The position numbers and the translations under genes are program-made. From Bacteroidota bacterium (GTDB lineage Bacteria; Bacteroidota; Ignavibacteria; Ignavibacteriales; Ignavibacteriaceae), in assembly GCA_022573715.1 (NCBI GenBank), contig JACZTL010000004.1, forward strand, positions 87,927 through 151,926: a stretch of 64,000 nucleotides of DNA. The letters run 5' to 3'. The notes under the pieces are model-generated. The model was not told where the DNA came from and ran no database searches. It saw only the letters and a program-made list of their open reading frames with translations. Of the stretch, positions 9,741-20,300 are shown piece by piece. How positions within the stretch are numbered: position 1 is the first letter of the stretch; each line of letters opens with the position of its first letter.

Positions 9741-11207
9741 TTACTTCGAATGGTAATTAGGGGATTCTTTTGTGATAAAAATATCATGGGGATGACTTTC
9801 TTTATACCCAGCTTCTGTAATTTTTATAAATTTAACGTTTTTTTGAAGTGCTTGAATATTCTTAGCCCCGCAATATCCCATAGCAGCCCTTAAACCGCCT
9901 GTTAATTGGTAAACTGTATCTGCAAGAAAACCTTTATACGGAACTCGTCCTTCAATCCCTTCGGGTACTAATTTTTTAATCTCGTCTTCAGTATCCTGGA
10001 AATACCTGTCCTTGCTCCCTTTTTTCATTGCACCGATTGAGCCCATTCCCCTATACATTTTAAAACTTCTGCCTTCGTAGAGAACTTTTTCACCCGGACT
10101 TTCTTCAACACCGGCAAACATTCCGCCAATCATTAAAGAATCAGCTCCTGCTGCAAGTGCTTTAGGTACATCGCCAGTTTGCTTTATGCCACCGTCCGCT
10201 ATTAAAGGAATTTTAATTGTTCTCAAAGCTCTTCTAACTTCCATAATGGCAGTTATTTGTGGTACACCGATTCCGGCAATTACTCTTGTTGTACAAATTG
10301 AGCCTGGACCGATTCCCACTTTTACCGCATCAACCTTACATTTTATCATATCAAGTGCTGCTTCATAAGTACCTATGTTACCAGCAATTAACTGTTCATA
10401 TTTAAATTTTCTTCTAATATTTTTAATTGCTTTTATAACACCCTTAGAATGACCGTGTGCCGTATCAATTATAATAACATCAGCACCAATATTGAATAAA
10501 GACTGTACTCTATCCACTATATCAGGTGTCACACCGACTGCTGCTCCTACACGTAACCTTCCCCGTTCGTCTTTACAGGCTAAAGGATGCGATTTTTTCT
10601 TTTGAATATCTTTAAAAGTTATAAGCCCCACTAGCTTTCCATCTTTGTTTACTACCGGTAATTTTTCAATTTTATATTTTTGTAATATTTTTTCGGCTTT
10701 TTTCAGATCTGTTGATTCGTTTGCTGTAATCAAATTCTCTTTAGTCATCAATTCACTAATCTTTGTTTTTCTATTTGGGTCAAATCTAAGGTCTCTATTT
10801 GTTATAATTCCGACCAATTTGTTATTTTTATCGGTAATAGGAATACCGGAAATTTGATATTCTTTCATTATTTGAAGAGCGGTTTCTACAGTATCTTCGG
10901 CACTTAATTTAATAGGGTCTCTAATCATTCCGCTTTCCGATCTCTTAACGCGGTCAACTTCTTTGCACTGTGATTCTATTGATATATTTTTATGCATTAT
11001 TCCAATTCCGCCTTCCCTTGCAAGAGCGATAGCCATTGAAGATTCGGTTACTGTATCCATTGCAGCAGAAATTAACGGGATGTTCAATTTAATTTCGGAA
11101 GTTAAATATGTAGATATATCAACTTCTCTTGGGAGCACAGAGGATTTCCTTGGTACTAAAAGTATATCGTCAAAAGTAAGCCCTTCTTTAATAATTTTGT
11201 TTATCAT
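9741..11207 (-). CDS. guaB: Inosine-5'-monophosphate dehydrogenase
   Basis: 488 residues, full length. Oxidises IMP to XMP with NAD in guanine nucleotide synthesis. A TIM-barrel catalytic domain is split by two CBS domains at about residues 96-205 ([20 protein letters not shown] and a second copy). The catalytic Cys305 lies in [10 protein letters not shown], and the flap and IMP-binding blocks [17 protein letters not shown] and MYRGMGS are present. It has the same strand as its neighbours, but the gaps (about 100 bp and 41 bp) do not prove an operon. Confidence 0.97.
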   Translation of the reverse strand: MINKIIKEGLTFDDILLVPRKSSVLPREVDISTYLTSEIKLNIPLISAAMDTVTESSMAIALAREGGIGIMHKNISIESQCKEVDRVKRSESGMIRDPIKLSAEDTVETALQIMKEYQISGIPITDKNNKLVGIITNRDLRFDPNRKTKISELMTKENLITANESTDLKKAEKILQKYKIEKLPVVNKDGKLVGLITFKDIQKKKSHPLACKDERGRLRVGAAVGVTPDIVDRVQSLFNIGADVIIIDTAHGHSKGVIKAIKNIRRKFKYEQLIAGNIGTYEAALDMIKCKVDAVKVGIGPGSICTTRVIAGIGVPQITAIMEVRRALRTIKIPLIADGGIKQTGDVPKALAAGADSLMIGGMFAGVEESPGEKVLYEGRSFKMYRGMGSIGAMKKGSKDRYFQDTEDEIKKLVPEGIEGRVPYKGFLADTVYQLTGGLRAAMGYCGAKNIQALQKNVKFIKITEAGYKESHPHDIFITKESPNYHSK

Positions 11208-11248
11208 AAATTTTTCTTTTATTTGATTAAGTCAATCAGTTTAAGTAA

Positions 11249-12418
11249 TTACAAAAAAGCAGAATAACCCGTTATATCTTCACCAACAATAAGTGTGTGC
11301 ATTTCGTGTGTACCTTCGTATGTTTTCACAGATTCAAGGTTAGCTGAGTGACGCATTATTGGGTATTCATTTGAAATTCCGTTTGCTCCTAAAATTTCTC
11401 TACTCATTCTTGCTATTTCCAATGCTTTTTCGCAATTGTTTCTTTTTGCTAAAGAAACTTGTGCAAACTTTAATGTCCCGTTATCTTTCATTCTTCCCAT
11501 TTGAATATTTAATAGCTGAGATTTTGTTATTTCAGTTAAAAAATACACTAATTTTTCTTGTGTCATTTGAAAGGCAGCAATCGGTTTTTCAAATTGTATT
11601 CTAGATTTAGCATAATTTAAAGCAGTTTCGTAGCAAGTCAACATTGCTCCCACAACACCCCAGGCAATTCCGTATCTAGCTTGGTTGAGGCACATCAAAG
11701 GATTTTTTAAGCCAGTTGTTTTAGGAAGAATATTTTCATCAGGAACAAAAACATCGTCAAATATTAATTCTGAAGTTATAGATGCACGTAAAGAATGTTT
11801 GCCTCTAATTTCCGGAGCGCTAAATCCTTTGAATTCTTTTTCAACAATAAAACCCATTACTTTACCTTTTAACTTACCCCAAACAATTGCTATATCGGCA
11901 ATAGAGCCATTAGTAATCCACATTTTAGTCCCGTTTAACAAATAACCGCCGTCAACTTTCACTGCTTTTGTTTCCATTCCTCCCGGATTAGAACCGTGAT
12001 TAGGTTCGGTTAACCCGAAACATCCTATCTTCTCTCCTTTTGACAAAAGAGGCAGCCATTTGTTTTTTTGCTCTTCCGAACCGAAAGTAAAAATAGGATA
12101 CATTACCAACGAACCCTGAACTGAAGCAAAACTTCTGATACCGCTGTCCCCTCTTTCAAGTTCTTGCATCATTAATCCGTATGCTACATTATTTAATCCT
12201 GCACAACCGTATTCTTCGGGTAGGTTGGGACCAAGTAAACCTATCTCTGCCATTTGGGGAATTAAATGCATAGGAAATTTACCTTTGCTATAATGTTCCT
12301 CTATTAGCGGTAAAACTTGCTTTGATACAAAAATTCTGACAGTATCACGAATCATTATTTCTTCTTGAGTAAGAAGAGATTCGGTATTAAAATAGTCTAC
12401 TCCCTTGAAATTGTCCAT
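11249..12418 (-). CDS. Acyl-CoA dehydrogenase, glutaryl-CoA dehydrogenase type
   Basis: 389 residues. Contains the three acyl-CoA dehydrogenase domains: an N-terminal helical bundle, a middle beta domain (GCFGLTEPNHGSNPGGMET, WITNG) and a C-terminal helical bundle. The blocks SGIRSFASVQGSLVMYPI and the catalytic-base region TYEGTHEMHTLIVGEDITG match the glutaryl-CoA dehydrogenase branch, which oxidises and decarboxylates glutaryl-CoA to crotonyl-CoA in lysine degradation. The exact substrate is an inference from these motifs; another short-chain acyl-CoA is possible. A second, more butyryl/isovaleryl-like acyl-CoA dehydrogenase lies at 43075. Confidence 0.88.
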   Translation of the reverse strand: MDNFKGVDYFNTESLLTQEEIMIRDTVRIFVSKQVLPLIEEHYSKGKFPMHLIPQMAEIGLLGPNLPEEYGCAGLNNVAYGLMMQELERGDSGIRSFASVQGSLVMYPIFTFGSEEQKNKWLPLLSKGEKIGCFGLTEPNHGSNPGGMETKAVKVDGGYLLNGTKMWITNGSIADIAIVWGKLKGKVMGFIVEKEFKGFSAPEIRGKHSLRASITSELIFDDVFVPDENILPKTTGLKNPLMCLNQARYGIAWGVVGAMLTCYETALNYAKSRIQFEKPIAAFQMTQEKLVYFLTEITKSQLLNIQMGRMKDNGTLKFAQVSLAKRNNCEKALEIARMSREILGANGISNEYPIMRHSANLESVKTYEGTHEMHTLIVGEDITGYSAFL

Positions 12419-12661
12419 TTATTATTTATCTGCAATAAAATTGAAATAAAGTTTTTCAAATTTACGTTTTAACTGTTTTGCATGCAAAGTATAAAGGAAA
12501 AACCACTAAAAATAATTTTCTTGAATGATAATAAATTATAATAGATTAATAACTGTTGTCCATAGGATTTCTTTGGAAAAACATTTTTTGTAAAATGAAA
12601 TAGCTTATAAATATTTCATAGTCAAAGTAAAATTTCATATATTTTGAATCTAAATTTTGAA

Positions 12662-12817
12662 ATGAAAATTCAGCAAACGGAGACCCGTCTTCGTCCGAGA
12701 GTAGTCGAACTTCGCCGAGGTAAAGTGGCTGCTATCACTTCTGGCGATGTCTTGCCAAAGATGGTAAAACCAACGGTTTGTTCTTATTATATTTCAATTG
12801 TAAATTATAAAATTTAG
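12662..12817 (+). other. G+C-richer patch: 51-codon ORF or structured RNA
   Basis: This patch is clearly less AT-rich than its surroundings. It can be read as a 51-residue basic peptide starting MKIQQTETRLRPRV. It can also fold: AAGTG/CACTT (12723-12740), TGGC/GCCA (12742-12757) and AAACC/GGTTT (12767-12779) make three consecutive small hairpins. A near-repeat of cttcg(t)ccgag occurs twice at about 12690-12720. It ends just before tRNA-Ser. Neither reading is proven and no known RNA family was recognised. Confidence 0.3.
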
Positions 12818-12823
12818 CACAAC

Positions 12824-12912
<89 letters not shown>

Positions 12913-13030
12913 ACCGATAACAAAGTCCCCGATGGGGACTTTTTATTTTTTAAAGTGTTGAAAACGAAGTTTTCATAAACGAAAAAAAATAAAAAGGACG
13001 GTGCGGCAGCAAGCGGACTTTGTTATCGGT
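12913..13030. repeat. 16-bp perfect inverted repeat around the tRNA-Ser terminator
   Basis: ACCGATAACAAAGTCC (12913-12928) is repeated in inverse orientation as GGACTTTGTTATCGGT (13015-13030). The A/T-run ttttattttt after the terminator also has an inverted partner (aaaaaaaataaaaa, about 12981-12995). The two arms are therefore inverted copies of one terminator region with a different centre. The arms enclose about 85 bases with no gene. Confidence 0.8.
12922..12950 (+). terminator. Rho-independent terminator after tRNA-Ser
   Basis: AAAGTCCCC (12922-12930) and GGGGACTTT (12934-12942) form a nine-pair stem with loop GAT, followed by a T-rich run (ttattttttt). Confidence 0.85.
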
Positions 13031-13094
13031 AACGGTTTCCCCTAAGGGATCACCAAAAGTAATCCCGAAAAAATATTCTAATAAAAGCGGCTGG

Positions 13095-13527
13095 CTATTT
13101 TATTTTCTCACCTATAACTCTAATTTCTGACAATCTATGAACTTCAACTTTTGATAATTCTTTCACAAGATTATTTATTTTGTTAAAAATATTTACTTGA
13201 AATTTTTCTATAATTATAACTATCATCTTTACCGAAAGTTGAAAATGCATTAAATAGCACATTACTTTTTTGCAAACTTTGATAATTATTGATTTCATCC
13301 TCAAAAATCATTTCTTGTGGTTTTAATAGGGAACAAGGGTATTTAGCGAAAAATTTAAAAACTTTTCTAATAATTCATTGTTTCGGTGTAGCTCAATTAA
13401 ATTATAAACTGTAAAAGCTGGAATATAAAAACTTGCTAATAAACCCTTTACCAGCGTTTAATCTACTCTCAACTATTTCGTTCAAAGCGTTAGTATGCAA
13501 TAAGATGATTTTGTATTCGTTATTATT
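13095..13527 (-). pseudogene. Decayed gene of unknown function with several frameshifts
   Basis: Four protein-like segments follow each other on the minus strand in different frames, abutting almost without gaps. They are 13527-13402 (with the string LLHTNALNEIVESRLNAG), 13403-13323 (NLIELHRNNELLEKFLNFSL), 13311-13183 (ATG start, MIFEDEINNYQSLQKSNV) and about 13190-13095 (INNLVKELSKVEVHRLSEIR). All have the amino-acid composition of genuine proteins of this genome. A single ancestral reading frame of roughly 140 codons broken by indels explains this best. The family is not recognised. It lies between tRNA-Ser and the metal-resistance island. Confidence 0.45.
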
Positions 13528-13821
13528 TTAATTACTGACATTTCTATTGAGTTAAAACAGAATGCAATTACTCTGCCTCATCTTTTTAATCATTAAATTT
13601 TATAAAACATTTATATAATTCTGTAACTAATAAAAGTTTCATTATTTATATTATGTTTTAGTAAATAAGATAAATTTAATGAATTCTTTTTATTTAAAAT
13701 ATAATTCTAATAAATAAGAACATTTAATAATTCAGTTGATGATATTCATTAAATATTAACGAACAACTTATGGCACAAACTTTGTTAAGTTTAGCTAAAT
13801 ATTGTATTTTAGCAGTTAATT
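13528..13821. promoter_or_regulatory. Gene-free upstream region of the metal-resistance island with candidate regulatory sites
   Basis: No coding frame is seen. Bases 13732-13745 (TCAGTTGATGATAT) and 13760-13766 (CGAACAA) recur with one mismatch upstream of the cusC-like gene at 14344-14357 and 14380-14386, so they may bind a common regulator. Bases 13771-13785 (TGGCACAAACTTTGT) resemble a sigma-54 promoter (GG-N10-GC) with GT instead of GC, about 36 bp before the next start codon. Both are by-eye observations. Confidence 0.35.
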
Positions 13822-14253
13822 ATGATTAGAAAAGCTCAAATATTTTTATTACTCTTAGTATTTTTAGGTTCGACTACAAGTTTTTCTTTCTCTTTGCATT
13901 TATGCTCTCAAATGAAGAATATGCAAAAAGAGATGTCTTGTTCAATGAACATGGAAAAAATGTGTGAAATGAAATGTTTGAAGACAGACAATAACAGTAT
14001 TAATGTTAAATCAAAAACTAATATACCTTCTTGCTGCAAGATTAAAGCACAGGATTTAAATATTAAAGATGAATTTGTTATTAACAAAAATGAATCATCA
14101 AAAAGCCTTAATGTAAAAAATATTCCTAATTCAAATTTTCTAATTAATATAAATACTAGTAAAACAAATGCTGAATTAAAATTAAGAATTAATTCGCCCC
14201 CAAATATTTTTACAACTAATATATACCTTACCATTTCACTTCTACTTATTTAG
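13822..14253 (+). CDS. HYC_CC_PP-type Cys/Met-rich periplasmic protein
   Basis: 143 residues with an N-terminal signal or anchor helix (about residues 5-22). Three marks of the HYC_CC_PP family stand in order: HLC at 26-28 in place of HYC, CC at 71-72 and PP at 126-127. Between the first two lies a dense Met/Cys stretch (MSCSMNMEKMCEMKC, about 38-52), suited to binding soft metals such as Cu(I) or Ag(I). Such genes sit next to heavy-metal efflux operons in Bacteroidota. Here the cusC-like gene follows after 154 bp and shares an upstream motif. The role, periplasmic metal sensing or buffering, is inferred. A hydrophobic C-terminus (LTISLLLI) closes the protein. Confidence 0.75.
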   Translation: MIRKAQIFLLLLVFLGSTTSFSFSLHLCSQMKNMQKEMSCSMNMEKMCEMKCLKTDNNSINVKSKTNIPSCCKIKAQDLNIKDEFVINKNESSKSLNVKNIPNSNFLININTSKTNAELKLRINSPPNIFTTNIYLTISLLLI

Positions 14254-14343
14254 AACTACTCTATTTACTTATCCCAATTTCTTCAACTAAGAGAACAATT
14301 GGCTTTAAATAATTATTCAATAACACTGTAATATTTTCATCAT

Positions 14344-14386
14344 TCAATTGATGATATAATTAATGTTAATTGATACATACGAACAA
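14344..14386 (+). promoter_or_regulatory. Second copy of the shared upstream motif, before the cusC-like gene
   Basis: TCAATTGATGATAT (14344-14357) matches 13732-13745 in 13 of 14 bases, and CGAACAA (14380-14386) matches 13760-13766 exactly, with a longer AT-rich spacer here. The gene starts at 14408. It is a candidate operator or promoter element. Confidence 0.35.
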
Positions 14387-14407
14387 TAATTTTAACAGGT
14401 AAAATAA

Positions 14408-15676
14408 ATGAGACGAAAACATTTATTTGTTTTAATTCTTTTAACAATTACGACATCTAAGTTTCTTTTTGGACAGGAAAACGAACTTCCATCTTTAATA
14501 AACAGGGCAATATTTGTTAGTCCTAAAATAAAAATGCTTGTCGCAAAAAAAGAGGCTAAAATTAACAAGATACCTCAGGTTTCTAACTTGCCCGATCCAA
14601 TGTTGACATTTGGACTAAGGAATTTGCCAACCAGTTCATTTTCATTCGGAGAAGACCCAATGACCCAAAAAACTATCGGGTTACAGCAAACATTTCCTTT
14701 CCCGGGCAAACTTTCCGCTAAAGAAGATGTTGCCGCGGTGGATACATCAATTATTAAACTGGAAATTATAGATACTGAGAACGAAATTAGAAAGTCAGTT
14801 ACAAAAACTTATTACGACTTAAATTACTTTCGGCGAGCTATTTTTTATGCAAATGAATCGAAAAAATTATTATATGACATAAAAGATGTGGTTGGAGTAA
14901 AATATTCGGTTTCATCGGCTACACTGCAAAATTTAGTAAAAGTACAATTAGAAATAACAAAGATAAACGATAAAATAGTAACACTTAAAAGTCGTGAAAA
15001 TTCTGCTTTATCAAGACTGAACTCTCTCATTTTACAAAGTTTTGATAATGATATAAAAACAGAATTAATTGATTCTATAAAAACAATTGACATAACGGTA
15101 CAACAATTAGAAAAACTTGCAAAGACAAATCGCCCCTATTTAAAAGGGATTCAATTATTAAAAGAAAAAAATAAATTAAAACAAATTTCTGCAGAAAAAG
15201 AATTTTACCCTAATATAAGCTTGGGTCTGCAATATTCTTTCAGAAATCAGGTGACTGCAACGAGTAGATATTTAAACAACTTTTTTTCCGTAGTATTGGG
15301 CTTTTCTTTACCACTTAATTACGGTGGCAAAACAACTGCAAAAGTGGAAGAAATGGTTTCACTCCAAAAATTACATTCAGAACAATATTCTACTGCTTTA
15401 CAATTTCTTAACAGCAGATTCGGTTCTGATTTGGCCGAATTAGAGTCTATTGAAGAAAGGATAAATCTTTTTGTAGAAGGTTTATTACCGCAAGCTCAAC
15501 TAAACTTAAAATCTGCACTTGCAAGTTATCAAGTAAATGAAGTTGATTTTATAAATGTAATTGATGCTCAAGATCAGCTATTTAAAATAGAGACAAATTT
15601 ATATCGGTTGAAAACAAATTACTTAAAGCAAATAGCTGACTTAGAATTTTTAACAGGAACAAGTTTAACAAATTAA
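14408..15676 (+). CDS. cusC: TolC-family outer-membrane factor of a Cu/Ag efflux system
   Basis: 422 residues. The signal peptide covers about 1-22 (cut near FLFGQ). The body is the heptad-like alpha-helical pattern of outer-membrane efflux proteins, with LPDPMLTFGLRNLP and a later second repeat (SLGLQYSFRN). It forms the outer-membrane exit duct for the RND pump encoded by the next two genes. The gap to the adaptor gene is 17 bp, so they are co-transcribed. The gene symbol follows the CusA assignment of the pump; CzcC would be the alternative. Confidence 0.88.
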   Translation: MRRKHLFVLILLTITTSKFLFGQENELPSLINRAIFVSPKIKMLVAKKEAKINKIPQVSNLPDPMLTFGLRNLPTSSFSFGEDPMTQKTIGLQQTFPFPGKLSAKEDVAAVDTSIIKLEIIDTENEIRKSVTKTYYDLNYFRRAIFYANESKKLLYDIKDVVGVKYSVSSATLQNLVKVQLEITKINDKIVTLKSRENSALSRLNSLILQSFDNDIKTELIDSIKTIDITVQQLEKLAKTNRPYLKGIQLLKEKNKLKQISAEKEFYPNISLGLQYSFRNQVTATSRYLNNFFSVVLGFSLPLNYGGKTTAKVEEMVSLQKLHSEQYSTALQFLNSRFGSDLAELESIEERINLFVEGLLPQAQLNLKSALASYQVNEVDFINVIDAQDQLFKIETNLYRLKTNYLKQIADLEFLTGTSLTN

Positions 15677-15693
15677 TTAACGGAGTAACAATA

Positions 15694-17217
15694 GTGAAAA
15701 AGAGAGATCTAATTTTAATTGTAATCGGAATAATAATAGGTGTTGTAATATTTCTGGTTTTCTTTAATACTAATAATGATGCTATATCTACCAAAGACAC
15801 AGCAAAAGATAGTACAACAAAAACAAGGAAAATACTTTATTGGAAAGCTCCAATGAACCCCAGCGAAGTATACGATAAACCAGGTAAATCAGCAATGGGT
15901 ATGGATTTAGTTCCAGTTTATGAAGACCAAGCAGGTGAAGCAGGTGTTGTGAAAATTGATCCAGTAGTTCAACAAAATATGAATGTAAAAACTGAAGTTG
16001 TGGAAAGTAAAAAAATAAATCCTTTAGTAATTACAAACGGTATTTTACAAACAGACGAAAGGAAAGAATTTATAGTTACAACAAAAGTAGGAGGATGGAT
16101 AGAAAAATTATATGTTAATTTTACCGGTCAAGAAGTTAAAAAAGGTGAAAAATTAATCGACATATATTCACCAATTTTAGTGGCAGCAGAACAGGAGTTC
16201 CTTACTGCAATTGCTTACGGTGATAAAGTAATAAAAAGCTCGAATAAAAGCATTGCTAATACTGGTAAAGAATTAATTGAAAATAGTATAAGAAAGCTTC
16301 AGTTATTAGATGTCTCAATGAAGGAGATAGAAGCTCTAAGAAAAAATAAAATAATTAAAAAATATATGACTTTATATGCACCTTTTGATGGAACAGTAAT
16401 TAATAAAAAAGTAATTGAGGGTCAAAAGATCAATCCCGGCACACCGTTACTTAAGATAGCAGATCTAAAAAATCTGTGGCTTATTGCTGACATATATGAA
16501 TATGAATTATCTAAAATAAAATTAGGTGCAAAGGCAAATATAAAATTTAATTTTCTTCCAAGTAAAGTATTCAAAAGCAAAGTTACTTTTATTTACCCAA
16601 CATTAGACGCTAAAACCAGAACTATAAAAGTAAGAATTGATATGCCAAATTATAACAATGAGTTAAAACCTTCAATGTTTGCCACTGTTGAAATAGAAGG
16701 CATAGACCAAGGTATACATCCTGTAGTACCTGAACAGGCTATTATAAGAAGCGGACAAAATAATATAATAATACTTGAAGTAGGAAAAGGAAAATTTAAA
16801 CCCATTAATGTTAAACTCGGTAACTATTCTAAGGGTTACTATCAAGTTTTAGAAGGATTAACTGCAGGTAACATAATTGTAACTTCCGCTCAATTCTTGA
16901 TTGATTCGGAAAGTAATTTGAAAGCTGCTTTGAATCAATTTATGAGCGCTAAACCTGCTAAAAAAGATTCTTTAACAAACACTTCTAAAACGACTAAAAA
17001 ATCCCTCGAAGCTATATCTCCTCTTATCAGAGAAGGAGTTATTAATTTGGAAGCAATCGATAAAAATAAAGATGGAAAGCTTTATCAAGATATTATGGAT
17101 TGGAACGTGATCTCTGATAAACCAGGAGTTTGTCCGGAATGCGGAATGACATTAAGAAAATTTACAATCAAAGAAGTTGAAGAAAACCTAAAAAAACACG
17201 GATATAAATTTAAATGA
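15694..17217 (+). CDS. cusB: RND periplasmic adaptor, CusB-like, with two metal-binding-type domains
   Basis: 507 residues, GTG start at 15694 preceded by CGGAGTAAC. Membrane anchor at about 7-25. Residues 48-77 resemble the heavy-metal-binding domain seen in CusB-like proteins, with the usual Cys/His replaced by Met-based positions (KAPMNP, SAMGMDL). Then follow the lipoyl-like, hairpin and beta-barrel parts of a membrane-fusion protein. Residues 448-507 are an extra domain: an EF-hand-like DKNKDG loop, then MDWNVISDKPG and CPECGM. The same domain ends the Met-rich protein at 20628-21326. The protein connects the pump to the outer-membrane factor and probably receives metal in the periplasm. 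Confidence 0.9.
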   Translation: MKKRDLILIVIGIIIGVVIFLVFFNTNNDAISTKDTAKDSTTKTRKILYWKAPMNPSEVYDKPGKSAMGMDLVPVYEDQAGEAGVVKIDPVVQQNMNVKTEVVESKKINPLVITNGILQTDERKEFIVTTKVGGWIEKLYVNFTGQEVKKGEKLIDIYSPILVAAEQEFLTAIAYGDKVIKSSNKSIANTGKELIENSIRKLQLLDVSMKEIEALRKNKIIKKYMTLYAPFDGTVINKKVIEGQKINPGTPLLKIADLKNLWLIADIYEYELSKIKLGAKANIKFNFLPSKVFKSKVTFIYPTLDAKTRTIKVRIDMPNYNNELKPSMFATVEIEGIDQGIHPVVPEQAIIRSGQNNIIILEVGKGKFKPINVKLGNYSKGYYQVLEGLTAGNIIVTSAQFLIDSESNLKAALNQFMSAKPAKKDSLTNTSKTTKKSLEAISPLIREGVINLEAIDKNKDGKLYQDIMDWNVISDKPGVCPECGMTLRKFTIKEVEENLKKHGYKFK

Positions 17218-17303
17218 TCTCTGTTCACTCTGCGCACTCTGCGGATAAAGTCCCACCCCGACTAACCACAGTGCACACAAAGAACACAGAGAAAAATTTG
17301 GAG
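17218..17303. repeat. Intergenic CTCTG-type imperfect inverted repeat, copy A
   Basis: ctctgttcactctgcgcac and later cacacaaagaacacagag form an imperfect long inverted repeat in the gap between the cusB-like and cusA-like genes. Related sequences stand at 20494-20564 and 23826-23905. See the finding. Confidence 0.6.
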
Positions 17304-17311
17304 AATAGACA

Positions 17312-20300
17312 ATGACGACAAGTGATCAAAATAAAGACGGTTTAATTGTTAAAATAATTGAATGGTCTATCAATAATAAAATATTGGTTATCATCTTAAC
17401 TACTGCTTTAATTTTAGCTGGAATATGGGCACTTAAAAACACTGCTATTGATGCTATACCTGATCTTAGTGATGTGCAAGTAATAATCTTTACTGATTAT
17501 CCCGGTCAAGGACCGCAGATAGTTGAAGATCAGGTTACCTATCCCCTTACAACTAAAATGTTATCAGTACCTTTTGCATCTGTAGTCAGGGGATATTCAT
17601 TTTTCGGTTACTCAATGGTGTATATAATATTTGATGACGGTACGGATATTTACTGGGCTCGAAGCAGAGTACTTGAATATCTTAGTTCAATAAAAAACGA
17701 CCTGCCGGAAGGAGTTGTTCCTCAATTGGGTCCGGATGCTACAGGACTTGGTTGGGTATTCCAATACATATTAAAATCTGATAAAAGAGATCTCCAAGAA
17801 TTACGTTCAATTCAGGATTGGTTCTTAAAGTATGAACTATCTGCAATTCCCGGAGTTTCAGAGGTTGCCAGTATTGGCGGTTTTGTTAAACAATATCAAG
17901 TTAATATAGACCCTACTAAACTCGCCTCGTATGATATTTCATTGAACAAAGTTAAAATGGCAATAAAGATGAGTAACAATGATGTAGGTGGTCGTTTAAT
18001 GGAAATGGGTGAAATGGAATTTATGGTCAGGGGATTGGGTTACATTAAAGGTGTTGATGATTTAAAAATTATTGCCATAGGTTACAATAAAAAAACCGGG
18101 ACACCTGTTTATTTAAAAGATGTTGCAAACATTGATATAGGTCCCGAACTTAGACGCGGTTTAGCCGACTGGAACGGTGAAGGTGAAACAGTCGGTGGTA
18201 TTATTATTCAGCGGTTCGGTGAAAATGGGCTTGAAGTAATTAAAAGAGTTAAAAAAAGATTAGAAGAACTAAAAGCATCTTTACCTGAGGATGTACAAAT
18301 TATTACTTCTTATGACCGTTCGACCTTAATTTATAATGCAATAGATAATCTAAGTAACAAATTAATAGAAGAAAGTATAATTGTTGCTTTAGTTATAATA
18401 GGTTTTCTTCTTCACATTAGGAGTTCGTTAGTTGCAATATTTACTCTACCAACTGCTGTTTTAGCTTCCATACTTGTTATGCATCTACAGGGAATAAATG
18501 CAAACATTATGTCTCTCGGCGGCATAGCAATTGCAATAGGGGCTATGGTTGATGCATCTATAATTATGGTAGAAAATTCACACTCCCATATTGTTAATAA
18601 CCAGCTTCTACCAAAGGAAAAGCAAAAACCTCATTGGACAGTTATTTTAGAATCATCAAAAGAAGTTGGACCTCCAATATTTTTCTCTTTGCTTGTTATA
18701 GTAGTTTCATTTTTACCCATATTTACATTAGAGCAACAGGAAGGCAGATTATTTAAACCTCTTGCATTTACAAAAACTTATGCAATGGCTGCAGGAGCTA
18801 TTTTATCGATAACCATTGTACCGGTATTAATGGGTTATTTCATAAGAGGAAAAATGAAAAAAGAAGATGCAAACCCTGTTACAAGATTTCTAATGAAAAT
18901 ATATCATCCTATTGTTGACTTTGTAATGAAAAAACGCTGGTTGGTAATGGCAGCTTCGTTTATAATTGTTATTGTAACTTTTCTTCCATTTTCTAAACTT
19001 GGTTCAGAGTTTATGCCTCCACTTTATGAAGGTGATATACTTTATATGCCTTCAACACTTCCTGGTATATCAATTACAAAAGCTCGTGAAATACTTCAAC
19101 AAACAGATAGGATAATAAAAACTTTTCCTGAAGTAAAATCAGTTTTCGGTAAAATAGGAAGAGCTGAAACTACAACTGATCCTGCACCATTAACGATGAT
19201 AGAAACAACTATACAACTAAAGCCTGAAAATGAATGGCGACCAGGAATGACACCTGAAAAACTGATAAAGGAAATGGATGCATCACTTCAAATACCCGGA
19301 TTAACCAATGTTTGGACAATGCCAATTAAAAATAGAATTGATATGCTTGCAACAGGAATTAAAACTCCCGTAGGAATTAAAATTGGAGGGCCTGATCTTC
19401 AAGTACTAGAAAAAATAGGTAGAGAAATAGAAGTAGTAACTAGAAAAATACCTGGAACTCGTTCTGTATATGCTGAAAGATCCGCTGGCGGCAATTATGT
19501 AGATTTTACAATCGACAGAAACGCAATTGCAAGATATGGGCTTACTATACAAGATGTTCAAGACGTTTTTATGTCAGCCGTAGGCGGTATGAACATTACA
19601 AAAACAGTTGAAGGTCTTGAAAGATATAATGTGAACTTAAGATATCAAAGAAACTACAGAGAAAATATTGAAGCATTAAAGAGAGTTTTGGTGCCGTTAA
19701 AAGGCGGTGGCAATATCCCGCTTGAACAATTAGGGAAAATTATAATTAAGAAAGGACCTCCTGTTATAAAATCTGAAAATGCAAGGCCAAATGCCTGGGT
19801 TTACATAGACATAGAAAATATTGATATTGGAACTTACGTTGAAAATGCTCGGAAAGTAATAGCCGAAAAAATAAAAATACCTAAGGGTTACTCTTTAATT
19901 TGGAGTGGTCAATTTGAATATATGGAAAGAGCATCAAAAAAATTAGCACTTGTAATTCCTATAACAATACTACTTGTTATTCTTTTACTCTACTTTAATA
20001 CTAAATCATTTGTCAAAACAGGTATTATACTTCTTGCACTTCCCTTTTCAATGGTTGGCGCAATATGGTATCTGTACTTTGCAGGTTTCAATATGAGTGT
20101 CGCGGTTTGGGTCGGTATTATAGCACTATTGGGTATAAGTGCGGAGACAGGGGTTATAATGCTGCTTTATCTTGACATTGCTTATGAAAACTGGAAAAAG
20201 AGAGGTCGTTTAAATTCATTTAGTGATTTAAGAGAATCGATATTCGAGGGTGCAGTAAAAAGAATCCGCCCAAAAATGATGACAGTATTAGTTCTGTTTT

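Noticed and set aside
13095..13304. Intact 69-residue gene on the minus strand
   Set aside because: Its first half is a poor protein sequence, while another frame over the same bases looks coding. It is better explained as the last piece of a frameshifted gene.
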